Positions 35,057-47,164 of a stretch of 64,000 nt of DNA are shown here, piece after piece. Below the pieces are notes generated by a model. It saw only the letters and a list, made by a program, of their open reading frames with translations. It was not told where the DNA came from and made no database searches. Made by a program: the position numbers and the translations under genes. Location: NCBI GenBank assembly GCA_036784855.1, contig JAZDSV010000052.1, positions 26,568-90,567 of the forward strand, in the 5' to 3' direction. Numbering within the stretch: position 1 is the stretch's first letter; every line of letters begins with the position of its first letter. This DNA comes from Aphelidium insulamus. Lineage: Eukaryota > Aphelidiomycota > Aphelidea > Aphelidiaceae.

Positions 35057-36220
35057 ATGCTTGCACATTCCGGCAGCCAGCAGCGCCACGCCACACTCGC
35101 CAGCCCGGTGCCCATGCCGGCCGCTAGATCTCCCCAGGTGCCAGCACAGGCTGCACCACCCGCGGCCTCGCCAGTAACCGCCGCAGACGACCATCAACCG
35201 GTGGTGAACCACTCAACCACAAGCGACGACGGATTCGCCGCGCTACTGGCACAGACGCGCCAGGAAATCAGCACGCACCTGTACCAGCGTGGATTCCTGA
35301 CGGGCATGCTGTCGGACGTGACTGTGCGCGCGTTCAAGCAGGACTACCAGCTGCACCGACTGCTGCTGGTGCGCTCCCCGCTCTTTGAAGCCATTCTGGC
35401 CGACCAGCGGTCACCACAACTGCACCACGACATGTCTGGCCGGCCCATGATCGACTTGCCGGTGGAACAGGACGCCAACATTGACCCCGAGTCGCTGTCG
35501 ATAGTGTTTGCGTATCTGTACGGCGCCCCGATTGCCGCGCACGTCAAACCCGAGAATGTGCACGGCGTGCTTGCGTGCGCCCACATGCTGCAGCTGCGTG
35601 ACCTGTGTGCCGTGTGCGTCCAGTATATTGTGCGGCGGCTCTGTCGCGACAATGTGCTTGCCACCGTGCGGTTTGTCGACAGCAGCAGCAGCAGCAGTGA
35701 CAACGGCGGCACCAATAGCACCAGCGATCTTGTGGACTCTTCGTCACCGGTTGCCGGGCGGTACGGCGACGTGACTGTGCAGCTGCGGGAGGCGTGCATG
35801 CACTATCTGGCATTCGAACTGCCGCGGACCACGCACGCATTCACCACCAACCCGGACCGGCAACCCGAACTGGTAGATGTGTTTTCGTGGCTGCCGTTCC
35901 GCTGGCTAAAGACCCTCATTGAGGAGCGGCTGGTGGTGCCGAGCGAGTTTGAAAAGTTTCAATTTGCCCGACGTGTCATTGATTGCCGGAAGGAGCGGGC
36001 AACGGCGGCGGCACAGTCGGCACAGTCGACGAACGGCAGGCAGTCCAGGCACGCCTCTGTGGTGCCGTTCCAAGAGACTGTACTGCTGCGCTTTGACCAG
36101 ATGGAGGGCGGCCGTGTGGCAGTGATGGAGCATGTGGCCAAGAAGGCGCCACTGATGAAGCACATTGGCGGTGCAGTCGCCACTACGGCGGCACAGAGCG
36201 TGTCCACAAGGCGCATCTAA
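35057..36220 (+). CDS. BTB/POZ-domain protein, 387 aa
   Basis: A single exon. After an Ala/Pro-rich N-terminus, the BTB fold starts near residue 80: GMLSDVTVRAFKQDYQLHRL, then LLVRSPLFEAILADQR, IVFAYLYGA and VLACAHMLQLRDLCAVCVQY. A Ser/Gly-rich insertion (SSSSSSDNGGTN) and a helical BACK-like region (HYLAFELPRTTHAF, FSWLPFRWLKTLIEERLVVP) follow. BTB proteins usually dimerise and bind Cullin-3 as substrate adaptors; that role is inferred. The lack of introns contrasts with its neighbours. The start at 35057 is the first ATG after stops. Confidence 0.85.
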   Translation: MLAHSGSQQRHATLASPVPMPAARSPQVPAQAAPPAASPVTAADDHQPVVNHSTTSDDGFAALLAQTRQEISTHLYQRGFLTGMLSDVTVRAFKQDYQLHRLLLVRSPLFEAILADQRSPQLHHDMSGRPMIDLPVEQDANIDPESLSIVFAYLYGAPIAAHVKPENVHGVLACAHMLQLRDLCAVCVQYIVRRLCRDNVLATVRFVDSSSSSSDNGGTNSTSDLVDSSSPVAGRYGDVTVQLREACMHYLAFELPRTTHAFTTNPDRQPELVDVFSWLPFRWLKTLIEERLVVPSEFEKFQFARRVIDCRKERATAAAQSAQSTNGRQSRHASVVPFQETVLLRFDQMEGGRVAVMEHVAKKAPLMKHIGGAVATTAAQSVSTRRI

Positions 36221-36327
36221 TCCGATAGTTGGCTATCTGGCAGTACAAGCACACACGAAAATATTGTTGAAGACAGACAGCCAGAGAGACAAAGAACATT
36301 CAGCAACACACACAACACAATATAAAC

Positions 36328-37868
36328 ATGCTGCGATTAATTAGTGTGCAAGTGCGGCATCGCATTCCGGCGCCGCCACTGCTTCGGCGATGTATGGCGC
36401 ACACGTCCAGCGCAGCCACAGACACCGCGTGGGAGGCGGATGCTATAGCGCGCTACGCCCAGCGCTCCATACGGCCCATCACGCTGCGTGAACTGCTCAA
36501 GACCGCCGAGCCGCCCGTCACCAGCGACAAGATACTGAGCAGTGCGCAGTACGTCGCCCGTGAACTGCCGGTGCGTGTGGCGCGTCGTCTCGCCGACCTG
36601 CAGCAGCTGCCCTTCATTGTTGGCACAAATCCGCACATACGCCGCGTCTACCTGCTCTACCTGGAGTCGTACGTATAGTGATGGTACTGCACATACATAA
36701 ATACACATATAGTGTGTATTTACTACATTCACATATTCACACATATACAACAATATTATAAGTATAACTTATGTAACCGTAAAACAGATTTGAAAAGTTG
36801 CGACACGTCGATCCGGAGAGGCTGACAAGCAGTGCCGATGAGAGTGGCAAGTCTGTATTATATGTTTTGATTTTTCCTGATGATCGTGTAGAATTCGCGC
36901 ACACTCTGTCAGAGCTGGTGGAGAGCCACAGCGACGTCATTCCACTGCTGGCACGGGGTATCAGCGAGTGTCGGCAGTACATGGCACCCGATGCTATACG
37001 GCGCTTCCTGGACGACATGATCCAGGCCCGTATCGGTATTCGCGTGATTGCCGAACACCATCTGGCGCTGCATGACACCCCAGACCCGGCGTACAGCGGC
37101 ATTGTGCACCACACCACACGCCCGCTAGACATTATCAACAAGGCGGCCAAGTTTGCGCAGGAACTGTGCGAAGTCAACTACGGCATGTACCCCGAGTACA
37201 CTGTCAACGGCCACCTGGACACCACATTTCCCTACATCGACATCCATTTGGAGTACATTATGCTGGAGCTGCTCAAGAACTCTTTCCGTGCCACGGTCGA
37301 GTATCATCGGCGTCGCGGGGCTGGCACTGGACTGGGACAATTGACATTGCCACCAGTGGAGATAACAATAGCGCGCGGCAAGGACGATGTGGGCATTCGT
37401 ATTCGGGATCGGGGTGGCGGTATCGATCCCGCCAGAGAGAGTCAGGTGTGGGACTATGCGTTCACAACTGTGGACAGTGGTGGCGGTGGCGCTGCAGTTG
37501 GCGGCGGTGGGGATGGGGCGGCGCTGGGCGGCGTGGATGATGCTACTGGAAACATATTTGCCCAAAGTAGTCAGATGGGAGTTGTGGCCGGTACCGGGGC
37601 CAAGATTGCGGGGTTCGTTGTAGTTCAGTGTAGTTTTGTGACATTTCCCATTGTGCTGTGTAATGCTGCGTTATGCTGTGTGTACTACTTAATAGTAGCT
37701 TGCGTAATATCTGATCAATCCCCCTGCAGACTGGGCTATGGCCTGCCAATGAGTCGCATATATGCCAGATGGGCCGGCGGCTCGCTCAAGATGATGTCAC
37801 TGCATGACTATGGGTGTGATTTGTTTCTACGTCTGCCGCACATTGGACCGCTTGCTCTGTCAATCTGA
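36328..37868 (+). CDS. Mitochondrial 2-oxoacid dehydrogenase kinase (PDK/BCKDK family)
   Basis: GHKL-type protein kinase that phosphorylates the E1 subunit of pyruvate or branched-chain 2-oxoacid dehydrogenase in the mitochondrial matrix. Exons are 36328-36668, 36788-36843, 36892-37612 and 37730-37868, giving 418 aa. An Arg-rich presequence (MLRLISVQVRHRIPAPPLLR) is followed by RRLADLQQLPFIVGTNPHI. ATP-site motifs are intact: N box (IMLELLKNSFRATVE), G1 (IRIRDRGGGID), F/G2 region ending LGYGLPMSRIYA. A Gly/Ala-rich insertion of about 30 residues (DSGGGGAAVGGGGDGAALGG) sits in the ATP-lid region. FIVGTNPHI leans toward the BCKDK side, but I cannot separate PDK from BCKDK by eye. Confidence 0.92.
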
Positions 37869-38004
37869 ATATATGTGCGTGTCTGATTCCAGAGATCGTT
37901 GTCTCTGCCTCGTTTCGTTATTACGAGACAGAGATTTAAAAAACAGACAGAGAGTTTATTAAATTTGATCTACATATTTACAAAAGTTATGATAGCGCCA
38001 TCGC

Positions 38005-38077
38005 GGGGATCTAGCTCAAATGGTAGAGCGCTTGCTTAGCATGCATGAGGTACTGGGATCGATGCCCAGGTTCTCCA
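38005..38077 (+). tRNA. tRNA-Ala (anticodon AGC)
   Basis: The 73-nt cloverleaf has D arm GCTC-AAATGGTA-GAGC, anticodon loop TTAGCAT giving AGC, and T arm CTGGG-ATCGATG-CCCAG. The acceptor stem (GGGGATC with GTTCTCC) has one T-T mispair and one G-T pair; the anticodon stem (CTTGC with GCATG) has one T-T mispair. There is no intron or encoded CCA. A T6 run follows, so it is probably transcribed, but the mispairs leave room for a degenerate copy. Confidence 0.9.
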
Positions 38078-38081
38078 CTTC

Positions 38082-38087
38082 TTTTTT
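38082..38087 (+). terminator. Pol III T6 terminator of tRNA-Ala
   Basis: Six T residues begin 5 nt after the tRNA discriminator base. Confidence 0.8.
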
Positions 38088-38242
38088 GTGACATTTGTAC
38101 TCTTTCCTTTCCTTCTTGTATCACATCTTCTGCTACACGCCTCGACAGCGCTGCCTTGAACTAGCATTATACATTATACCACTACTCAAGTATGGAAGCT
38201 GATAAGATGGCCACGTCATGGAACAATTATTAATTTTACGTC

Positions 38243-40633
38243 ATGGCCCAGTCAGAGAGCGACACTAGCGACAACGACGCCCAGTGGGAAGAGGTGGCAC
38301 TGGAGCCAGAGCAGCATGGCACATCGCTCACTCCCACTACGCTGACAGTTGCGGGTAGTGGTCCTCATTCCGTGGATGGAACGGATAGCAGCGGCACAGC
38401 CACCGCGGCAATGGACGACGACTGGCGGCTGACAATCAGCACGACTGCGGGGCGTGGCAAGAAAAAGTCACGCGCCCAGCTGGATGCCGAGAAGCAGGAG
38501 CGTCTACTGCGGCAAGCGCTGCATAAGGCACACGTTCTCTGCTGGCTGGCCCACGGATATATCGTGAATCGTCGATGTGACGACGAAATTCTCCAGGCGA
38601 CCATCATGTCCCTAGCGCCGTCTGATCTGCTGGTCACGCCTGGAGCTTCCGTTGGCGATACCACAGATGTGCTGCAAGTATTCGTAGCCATGATGCAGCG
38701 CATTATCGACTGGTGGAGGGGAGTTGTCACGGTGCTATACGATGACCAAGACTTCTCTGTAAGCCTGCACACGTCTGCACTCATGACACTGACACTCTGT
38801 GAAAGCAGCGAGAAAGCCTGAACAGGAAGCTGGCAGCGTACAACAGGGGAGAACAGATTCCCTTATGCCCCGTGGATGCTGTTGTGGTAAATACGTTTAG
38901 TATTTTGTTATTCTTTCAAAAGTATGTATCTTAATAATTGTAGTTTTTTATAGCACTGCTTCGCGCCAGTGGACTTGAGGCGCGTCTTGTGGTGTCTCTG
39001 CAGGCCATGTCATTTCGCGCCAATGCCGCAAGTAGCAGTAGTGCTTCGTCGTCGAGAAGAGCATCGCGAAAGGTGGACGGTAATACGTCGTCTTCTCCCA
39101 AACAGTCGCCGCCACCGCAGACGTCTCCTTCCCAGCAACTATCATCACCTCCGGCAAGGCGCTCACGGCGTACCGTTGTGGTTAGCTCAAGGCGCGAGCA
39201 ATCTGAAGGTGTTGACAGTACCAGCAACAACCATGAGGCGCATTCTCGTGCACGCAACGAGAAACAGAACAAATCATCGAGCACCAAGGCAGAGGATACG
39301 CAAAAGCATCTGCAGCAGACATTGTGGGCAGAAGTTCTGTTGCCGCAGGAGCAACGCTGGATTTGCGTGGACCCCTTGCGCGGCCTTGTCAACGAACCGA
39401 TACCGCCGCCCGCCACCAAGAAACTGAACCATCAGCTGCAGCACAGCTACGTCGTGGCCTGGGAAGCCGTGTCTGGACACATCAAGGACGTTACACGGCG
39501 CTATGTGCTGCAGTACAACCAGCGCGTGCGCAAACAACTTCGCCTGGAGCCGTGGTGGAGCGATGAGGTGGTGGCTCGGTTGGCCGCCCTGACCGCACCC
39601 GCCAATGCCGAAGCGGACCGCCGTGAAAATGAGGAGCTATACGACAAGTGTCTCAATGAAGGTTGGTGTGTTTTTATGTATCTCTCTCTATCTGACAAAT
39701 TCTCTGCAGGCATTCCTACAACAGTCAGCGCACTGCTTAATCACCCGCTGTATGTGCTGGAGCGCCACTTGAAAAAGTTTGAATATTTGCATCCGCGCCG
39801 CGCCGAGGACGCAGTGGGACAATTGCGTGGCGGCGAACTGATATTCAAACGATCGCTGGTGCATCTGTTGCACACCGCGGACAAGTGGTTGTCGATGGAG
39901 TGTCGAGTGGTGCGGCCGGGTGAGATGCCTGTCAAGCTGGTCAAATCGCGAGCGATCAATACCGGTAACGCGGTGTCATCGCCAGCCAGCAAGCGCCGCA
40001 AGATCTGTGATGATGACGACGATGATGATGACGACGATTTCAGCGGTAGTGCAATGACCAGCGACGGCGGCAAACGAGACACTGTGGGACTATTTGGCGA
40101 ATGGCAGACGGAGCCATATACACCCGCGCCCATCATCAAGGGCATCATTCCAAAGAACAAGTACCAGAACATGGATCTGTTCCAGCCGGCCATGTTGCCG
40201 CCCGGAGCCGTCCATCTGGTGGACGCGGAATTGTTGCGCGCGGCTGGCTTGCAGCACACACTCGAGGAGATTGTGAGCCGGAGTGGCGGCGGGCGGCGAC
40301 TGCCCACTTTGAAGAAAGTTTGTCGCGCAATCCCAGTAGACTTTGCCGAGGCTGTCGTGGGCTTTGATTACCATGGCGGTCGCAGTGTGCCACGCACTGT
40401 CGGCGTAGTTATAGCCGAGGAGAATGTATGTGATTTCCCATTATGTTGCACTGATGGAATGTTTAATGGATGTGCAGGAGGAAATGGTGACGCGGGAGTA
40501 TATCAGCCAGCTGCTGGAGTGCCTTGAGAAAGAAGTGGCAGCCAGGGAGAAAATGGCCGTGGCCAGGTGGGAGCGTCTCGCCAAGAAGCTGATTATGCGG
40601 CGCAGGCTCTTTGAGAAGTTTGGACACAAGTAA
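38243..40633 (+). CDS. DNA-damage recognition protein XPC/Rad4
   Basis: Recognises helix-distorting lesions to start global-genome nucleotide excision repair. Exons are 38243-38758, 38809-38899, 38954-39661, 39710-40425 and 40478-40633, giving 728 aa (close to yeast Rad4). The transglutaminase-like fold shows HKAHVLCWLAHGYIVNRRCD, TALLRASGLEARLVVSLQ and LWAEVLLPQEQRWICVDP. BHD1-3 are present: NHPLYVLERHLKKFEYLHP, then VGLFGEWQTEPYTPAPI, PKNKYQNMDLFQPAMLPPGA and VVGFDYHGGRSVPRT. A long disordered Ser/Arg insertion splits the N-terminal fold, and an Asp run (ICDDDDDDDDDDF) lies between BHD1 and BHD2. Exon 2 was placed so that NTFTALLRASG is contiguous, which matches the family. Confidence 0.95.
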
Positions 40634-41178
40634 AGATGATTACAGATAGCATGAGTTGTTGATAGATTACAAACGTTGTCCACAAGTGTGAAGCCAGCTC
40701 ATGGAAGAATACAGGATGCCAAGTGCTTTAGTTCTTGGACTTGATTGTCAGTGAGTGACCAGGCTCTCTTGGCGCACTGCTGTCTGACGGACTCCTCAGA
40801 CTACGGAGAAGGAGCAGATTGCCATTTCAAGCCCTTTCTTTATACTTTTCATGCACACAACGCATTATGGCAGTACATCTGATGGAAATAAGAGGCCAGG
40901 AAGGCAATATAAACGGCCGGCTATATTAACGGCTAAATAGACTCCAGGCATGAGAAGAGTTCCATAAAGGCTAATGGCCGCATGAACGTGATAGAACCTC
41001 AATTGAAGGGGACCCATACTTCAACGAGCAGACTTCCTTACTAAAAGTACTGCTGCTGTACCGTGCACATAATGCGAACAATCACCGCATATTGAGACAT
41101 GATATTGCACATATGTGAATAATTACGGCTCAACGATTTAGCCCGAGCCTTGTCCATAACACTGCTGCAACAATAATC
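40634..41178. other. Intergenic, no gene seen
   Basis: About 545 bp between two plus-strand genes. I see no coding sequence, tRNA or repeat. Confidence 0.6.
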
Positions 41179-44100
41179 ATGGTGGACGGATTGGTGACGC
41201 AGCTGGACGAACGGCTTCAGCATGCCACGCTTGTGGACAGCGTTCCCGGCGGCGGTGATGCCACGCCACAGCAGACACCGCATCCAGCCACACTGCAGCA
41301 CACACTCCCACCACGGCATTCACACCCGCACCCACAGTCACGGCCATATGGCGTGCCCACTGTGGCTTCATCACCGCTGCGTCGCCATTTGCCACCCAGG
41401 CCAACCGCGTCGCAGCTGGAGGCCAACTCGGCACTGCTGGTGAGTGGCCGTGTCTCTCTCTCCGTGTCTGTAGTGTGTCATGGTTTGCCGAGAGAGACAC
41501 TGACACATATACAATGATGCAGGCCCGGGTCACGGCCGCCTTTGACTCGCTACAGACGCCACCTACCACCGATACCGCACCACAATCTGCATCTACCGCT
41601 TTCACCACTAATATCAGCACTACCGGCACTCTGGGACAAGCAGCGGTCGTGAGGCCGGCAGCTGTGGCGCCAGTAGCACTGTTGCGATCACAGTTCACCG
41701 CCGTGTTTGCCGCCACCAAGTTGCCGCACATACTTGCCGGCTCGCTGTGGCGATACCTCACGGACGACTGGACACTGCAACCCGCACCGAATGGCGGCAT
41801 ATCATATCGCCTCAGTCGGAGTAGGCGCCTCACCGCCGCTCGATTCCACTCGTACGTGTATATTATCATTAATGCACGGTATAGATTTGCCTTTAACGTT
41901 TATGTAGCAAGTGGCAGACGCTGTTTGAGGCCACTGCTGGGGACACTGCGGCGCTCATGTTTGCGGTGCTGCGAGGATCGCACCCGCAGGCAAAGTATTT
42001 GTCTGGAGACAGCTTTGAGCCGGTGTTGTCGGAGCTGCTGGGCAACCACCGGGAGCTGGCGTTTCTAAAGGGCAATTCGCTCTTTCAGCATCGATATGGC
42101 AAGTCATACTAATTATATTCAAGATATTTTTGTAATATTCTACTATAGCCGAGACGGTTATTGCACGGATATTCTACACCATCTGCCGGTCGCCTGCGCC
42201 CACAGATGACGATGTGCTGGCCGGCAGGTGTCGCGGAATGACGCTGAAGCAATTCACGGACAACAATATGGTCACATTACTGTCGGAACTGCCCTTTGGA
42301 GAAATCAACGAGGCAAGTTGACGTTATGTAATTGCGCGCGATACATTTAAACGTAACTGGGCAGGAGCGGCAATTCTTCTCCTACAAACACTTTTTTGTA
42401 ATTTACTGTAAATTCTATGACCTGGACAGCGAGAATGAGCTGCGAGTGGACGCGGATCAGCTTAATCGCTACGCCAACGGCTCACTGACGCCGATAATTT
42501 GCGAGCGCATCTGTTTTGGGGCTGGTCTGCCACATCAGTGGCGCGTCCGGAACCCTAATGACCCTTCGTTGTTTGCCTTGTCGCCGTACCGGTGTCGGTC
42601 ACTGGCGGAACCGGTATCGGCCATCGGCGATTCTGGTGTGGACTTGACCGCCGACGCGGATGAGAAGGAGGCTTCTGCCGCCGCATCAGAGCGCCGTGTC
42701 GGCTCCTTGTCCTACTTGGACTTTGTGTGTACGTCTATCTATGTTATATTGTGTTTGGCATTCAGTTTTTAAATATGACAGACTTTATACTGGCCGAGGA
42801 GGATCGGACATCGCAGAGTGCTCTGGAGTACTGGTTCCGCGTCGTTGATTTGGACGAGGACGGCGTGATCTCGCTGTACGAACTGGAGCACCTGTGGCAG
42901 CATGTGGACGCGGTGCTACGTGCCGGCGACTGCCCAACGTTTGATTTCCGCGACATTGTCTGCGTGGCCATCGACCTGACCAAGATGGACGTGGCCGAGA
43001 CTCTGACGGCCAGGACTCCTGTGCGACGCTTGCCGCCACCCCTGACCGGCTTTGATCCCACACGATCGCTGGAGACGTCCGTGTGCATCCGGCTGCGAGA
43101 CTTGACTCGGTCGCGTCTGGCCGCCTCGCGCTTCTTTGACTACTTTATCAACTGGCACAAGTTGCTGGAGCGGGAGAATACGCACGGCAACCGTCTCTTT
43201 CGCGAAATCGACCAGTTCCAATTGTTCTACTTTCGCTCCCTGCAATTCATGCCGTCGCCGTCACCCGTGTCAGCGCCAACTGTCGGCACGGATGATGTTG
43301 CCGTTCCATCCTCGGCAACATCTGCTCCGACGCCAGCGCCACCACCCACAGCTTCATCTCCTTCTTCAAGCACCGCCACCTCATCACCATTTGACCTGGC
43401 CAACATTCCCACCGACGGCAAGAGTCCGTGGTCGCGCTGGGCCGATGCGGAATATGACGAATTCATGCGTATGGAGGAGATGGAGGCCGAGAGGCGCAGC
43501 TATGAAGAGCAGCAAGCACAGCAGCAAGCGCAGCAACAACAACAGCAGCAATTAAAGCAGCCAGAGCAGCGAGATACAAGTAAAGCATCGAGTAGGCAAT
43601 CATCGCAGCCGCAACAGCATGATCAGCCACACCGCCTCGAATACCGACACTATGAAGGCGATCTGCTTGCCGATGTGGATGAGGCACTAGACATTTCCAC
43701 ATGCGGGGACACGGAGCAAGTTGCCGACATTGTCGCTGACCGTCCTGTCACTGCTGTTGGCAGAGCAAGTACCAGCAAGCGCACCCGGCGTTTCAGTCCC
43801 ACGCGGCGTTCGGGTGGCAGCAAGCGTGATGTAATCCGTGTGCGGGGTCTGGGCACTCGGACGTGGCGCGAAAACAACACTGATGACGCCATGCCAGAGG
43901 ATTGGGTCGAGGGCGGGGAGGCGCTGGAGGAGTCCATGGCGGAGCTAAGTGCAGAATCGATACCAGCGGAGCAGGGGGGCAAAACGCTTCCCGTGGACCG
44001 GCTCTCGCTGCGCAACATATTTCGATCGGGCGGCAGGTCGCGGCACACTCCGCTAGCAGCGATACCCGATGTGACGGAGGATCAGGATCTGAATGACGAA

Positions 44101-44430
44101 GAACATGATGATGACTCGGAACTCGCGTCGGATTTCGGTATCGTCACCCCAGCTGTGCCCGGCACACCACTTGTGGCACGCAAGCTCGTCTCACCGGCAA
44201 CAATCAAGATGTCTGCAGTGCTCGATGCAGCTATTCAGCGGAATTTCCTGCTCTCTGGCGCGATACCTCCACCGCAGGGCACAGCGGGCCAAGAGCATCC
44301 TGCGCTGTCGGCGAGACAGTTCCGCGCAGTTTCGCCGCCGCGATCACCAACCTTTCTACGCCAGCAGCATGACATGATCGCTAGCATGATGCAGGACGTG
44401 TCATACAGTGACGATTCTGAGGTGGACTGA
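41179..44430 (+). CDS. PP2A regulatory subunit B'' (PPP2R3-like), EF-hand
   Basis: Calcium-binding regulatory subunit of protein phosphatase 2A. Exons are 41179-41439, 41523-41851, 41908-42098, 42149-42312, 42365-42728 and 42782-44430, giving 985 aa. Family blocks: LPHILAGSLWRYLT, FFSYKHFFVIYCKFYDLDSE, DFVYFILAEEDRTSQSALEY and the EF-hand VVDLDEDGVISLYELEHLW with its DxDxDG loop. The conserved HKLLERE and WSRWADAEYDEFMRMEEMEA segments follow. The C-terminal 330 residues are a disordered extension with a poly-Gln run, not found in typical members. Introns 3 (42099-42148) and 4 (42313-42364) both start with GC (ATG|GCAAGT and GAG|GCAAGT) and are required by the family alignment. Confidence 0.93.
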
Positions 44431-44557
44431 GAAACATTGTGTTGTGCATTCGGGGAGCAGTACATCGGCAGTACAATATACTTGAAGTCTTGTTTCTACA
44501 AAATTACACACACTTACACATGACTTAAAGGACAGTCTATTGTTTGTCTATCGCAAT

Positions 44558-47066
44558 CTACTTCTTCTTGCTGGGCTTCTTCTTGTGTGTCACAGGCTCG
44601 GAGGCAACATTTAATATACTCTGATCTTGCTTTTGTACGCTTGCAGCCACTCGAGGCTCCTTGAACTCGGCAGCTGCCACGCTGCGAGCCAACCAGGGAA
44701 TATCCATCGAATATACACGGCTGCTGAAAAAGTGGTCTAATGGATCGGGGGATACAGCATCCCGGCTAAGCTGAGGAAGCGAATAGATATGCCGGTGTCG
44801 CACATTACGAAGCCATTGAACAATGTGTTGGTTTTGCTGTTTGCTTGCAGCCAATATAGCTTGGCACACCGCACATTCCAACGCAACATATGTCACTGGC
44901 ATTTGGCCACCACCATTTGCTTTATCCTCTCCGTTTTCTTCCATTAGATTCCGAGTCGCTTTAAGCACTCCACTAATCGCACCAGTGGCCGCTTGTAAAA
45001 CGTTTTTAAAGTCTTCCTTACTATATTCGGATTTAGATTTGCTTTGAACATCGCTTTCTAGACGGTGTGTCACATCGTCCATGACAGCGGTGGCTAGTTG
45101 CACCTTGCATTTAAGCAAATGTTCCCTTCCTTCAGCCTCTGCCGACTCCGTAGTGGGTAGGTGCACGACCTTGTTGTAGATCCACTTGACCACAGAAAGA
45201 CTCTTGTTCTGGGCAGCGTGATAAAGCAGTTCAGTAAACACTGGAGCTTGGGCCTCGTCATGCAACCACTGCAAGGCTGGTAGCATACGTGCTTCTGCTG
45301 CACTTTTCATGGCGTCTCGCAACGCAGCCTGCAACATTGCGGGGTCCAACTTGCGTGCACGAGAACGAAGAGAACGATAAAGGGGCTTCAGTGCCGATAC
45401 TGCTCCCGCCTTGGATACCTTGATCAAATCAGATGGACTGGCCAACAGGACATCTTTTTCCAACAGCCACTCGATAACTTGTCCATCAATATGCTCGCCA
45501 TCGACTGCGTGGTTCAGGGCAATTTGAACCAAATCCTTGTCTGTGCTACTTTCCGGCAGCTGTCCAAACGTCCATTCGAGCATTTCGAAGTTTCCCTGGC
45601 CGGCTGCATTGTAAAATGCTTTTCTCGTGATTACGCAAGAACTATCTCCATCGCCAAGAAAGTCGGCAACTTCCACAGTTGCAGCAACTTGGACGGCTTC
45701 ACAACTAGCAGCTTCGAATGTGGGATGGCCTCCAAAGCAGCTGGTCAAGTACTTGATAGCCTGCATGTGACCGTTCGTGGCGGCATTGATCAGTGCTTCC
45801 TTGTGGAATTTAGCTCCATGCTTGTAGAGTAATTCCATAATTTCGACATCGCCGATTGCAGCGGCAGTTGCAAAGGCCAAATTGACGGTGCTGCTGTCTC
45901 CATGTTTTTGCTCTTTCAGCAGCTCGTAAATCATGTCCACCATGTCCACGTTTCCAGGCTGAATAGAATCAAGCAATGCGGGACCCAAATCATCGGGAAG
46001 TAGTCTAAATTGTTTCAAAAATTCCACACTAGCCACTTTGCCGTGTACTACGGCCCGATTTAATGCCATGTTGAAATATACTGCGAGGCTGGAATCATGT
46101 AAAGAATTGGATTCGGAAGCTTTTTTCTCCTGTGCCACAAGTTCGTTAATGCGGCCTTTTGCCAAATGCATCAGCTCACTGTTGCCTGCAGCACAAGCAA
46201 GCACGAATAGTTGAAGGTCCAGTTGCTGCACTGTAAAACTGGCGGTCTTGAAGCCAGTGTCTTCGCTTATGGCAAGCTTTCGCGACCAATTAATCAATTC
46301 CTTGTCGGCACAGACACCAGAATTAATGGCGGCAAGAGTGGTCATAGAGCAGCCGGCCTCATCGTGCAAATACTCCATCACGTGTCGGTGAGCACCAGTG
46401 GCGGCTGCGGACATTGCATCAACGTATAAAGTATTTGCATCGTCACTCCTAAACGATCTACGGCACGGATCGGCTCCGTGGCGCACAAGCAATTTAACCA
46501 ACTCGAGATCTCCTCCCGCGGCTGCCAATTGCACAGGAGTCATCCCATTAGCAGTTGCATCGTAATCGACATCGGCCCCGTGGTGAACCAGCAGCGAGTA
46601 AATCACGGCATGCAGCCGACCCTGGAGCAAGGGCGCAAGATCATCACGCTCTTTAGTCGTCATCACATCTCTAGAAATCGGATTCCATTTGGGGACCTCG
46701 GGGTCGATTGTGGGCACACCAATGAGGCATGCGTAGTACACGGATGCCTCTTGTCCCACGCGCCCAACGATAAATGCCGCAATGGCTGCAACCGACATGT
46801 AGCTATTAACACTCGCTAAAGATCGCAAATCATTCACATTGAAAAACGCTCTGGCATAACTGGTCTACACGGCAGTAATTAGCATAATGCGCGCGGTTGA
46901 TATTGGCAGATAGGCGTACCGAAAGATGGCAATGCGGCTCTAAATGAGATGACGGTGCGCTCTGAACGATGTCTGTCTCCGTAGTCCCGGAACACTGCAC
47001 GCTGACCAAGCTAGCAAGAAAGAGAAAGAGAGCCATCAGATGCGCGCCCAACGCCGAAAGCTCCAT
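44558..47066 (-). CDS. Ankyrin-repeat protein with signal-peptide exon, 817 aa (array member 1)
   Basis: Exons are 46920-47066 and 44558-46864. Exon 1 encodes a signal peptide (MELSALGAHLMALFLFLASL followed by VSVQC). The intron (46865-46919) ends in TAG|ACCAG; this acceptor keeps the frame. The mature protein opens with an F-box-like helical pair (RAFFNVNDLRSLASVNSYM) and the paralogue signature GRVGQEASVYYACLIG. Ankyrin repeats follow, clear at first (GMTPVQLAAAGGDLELVKLL) and degenerate later. The C-terminus is strongly basic (THKKKPSKKK). It converges on the PP2A B'' gene with a 127-bp gap. No ankyrin family of known function is recognised. Confidence 0.82.
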
Positions 47067-47164
47067 TTTAATTTCTTTAACAGATACGACGCGACGTGCA
47101 CTTGAATATGTGCATGCAGGGGTTTGCTGATGTGATTGGCTGGCTGCTTTGATGCAAGAAAAAA

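Noticed and set aside
43500-43560. Poly-Gln tract as a pathogenic-type expansion
   Set aside because: Short mixed CAG/CAA runs are common in this window (Nup54, the 218-aa protein, PP2A B'') and look like ordinary low complexity.
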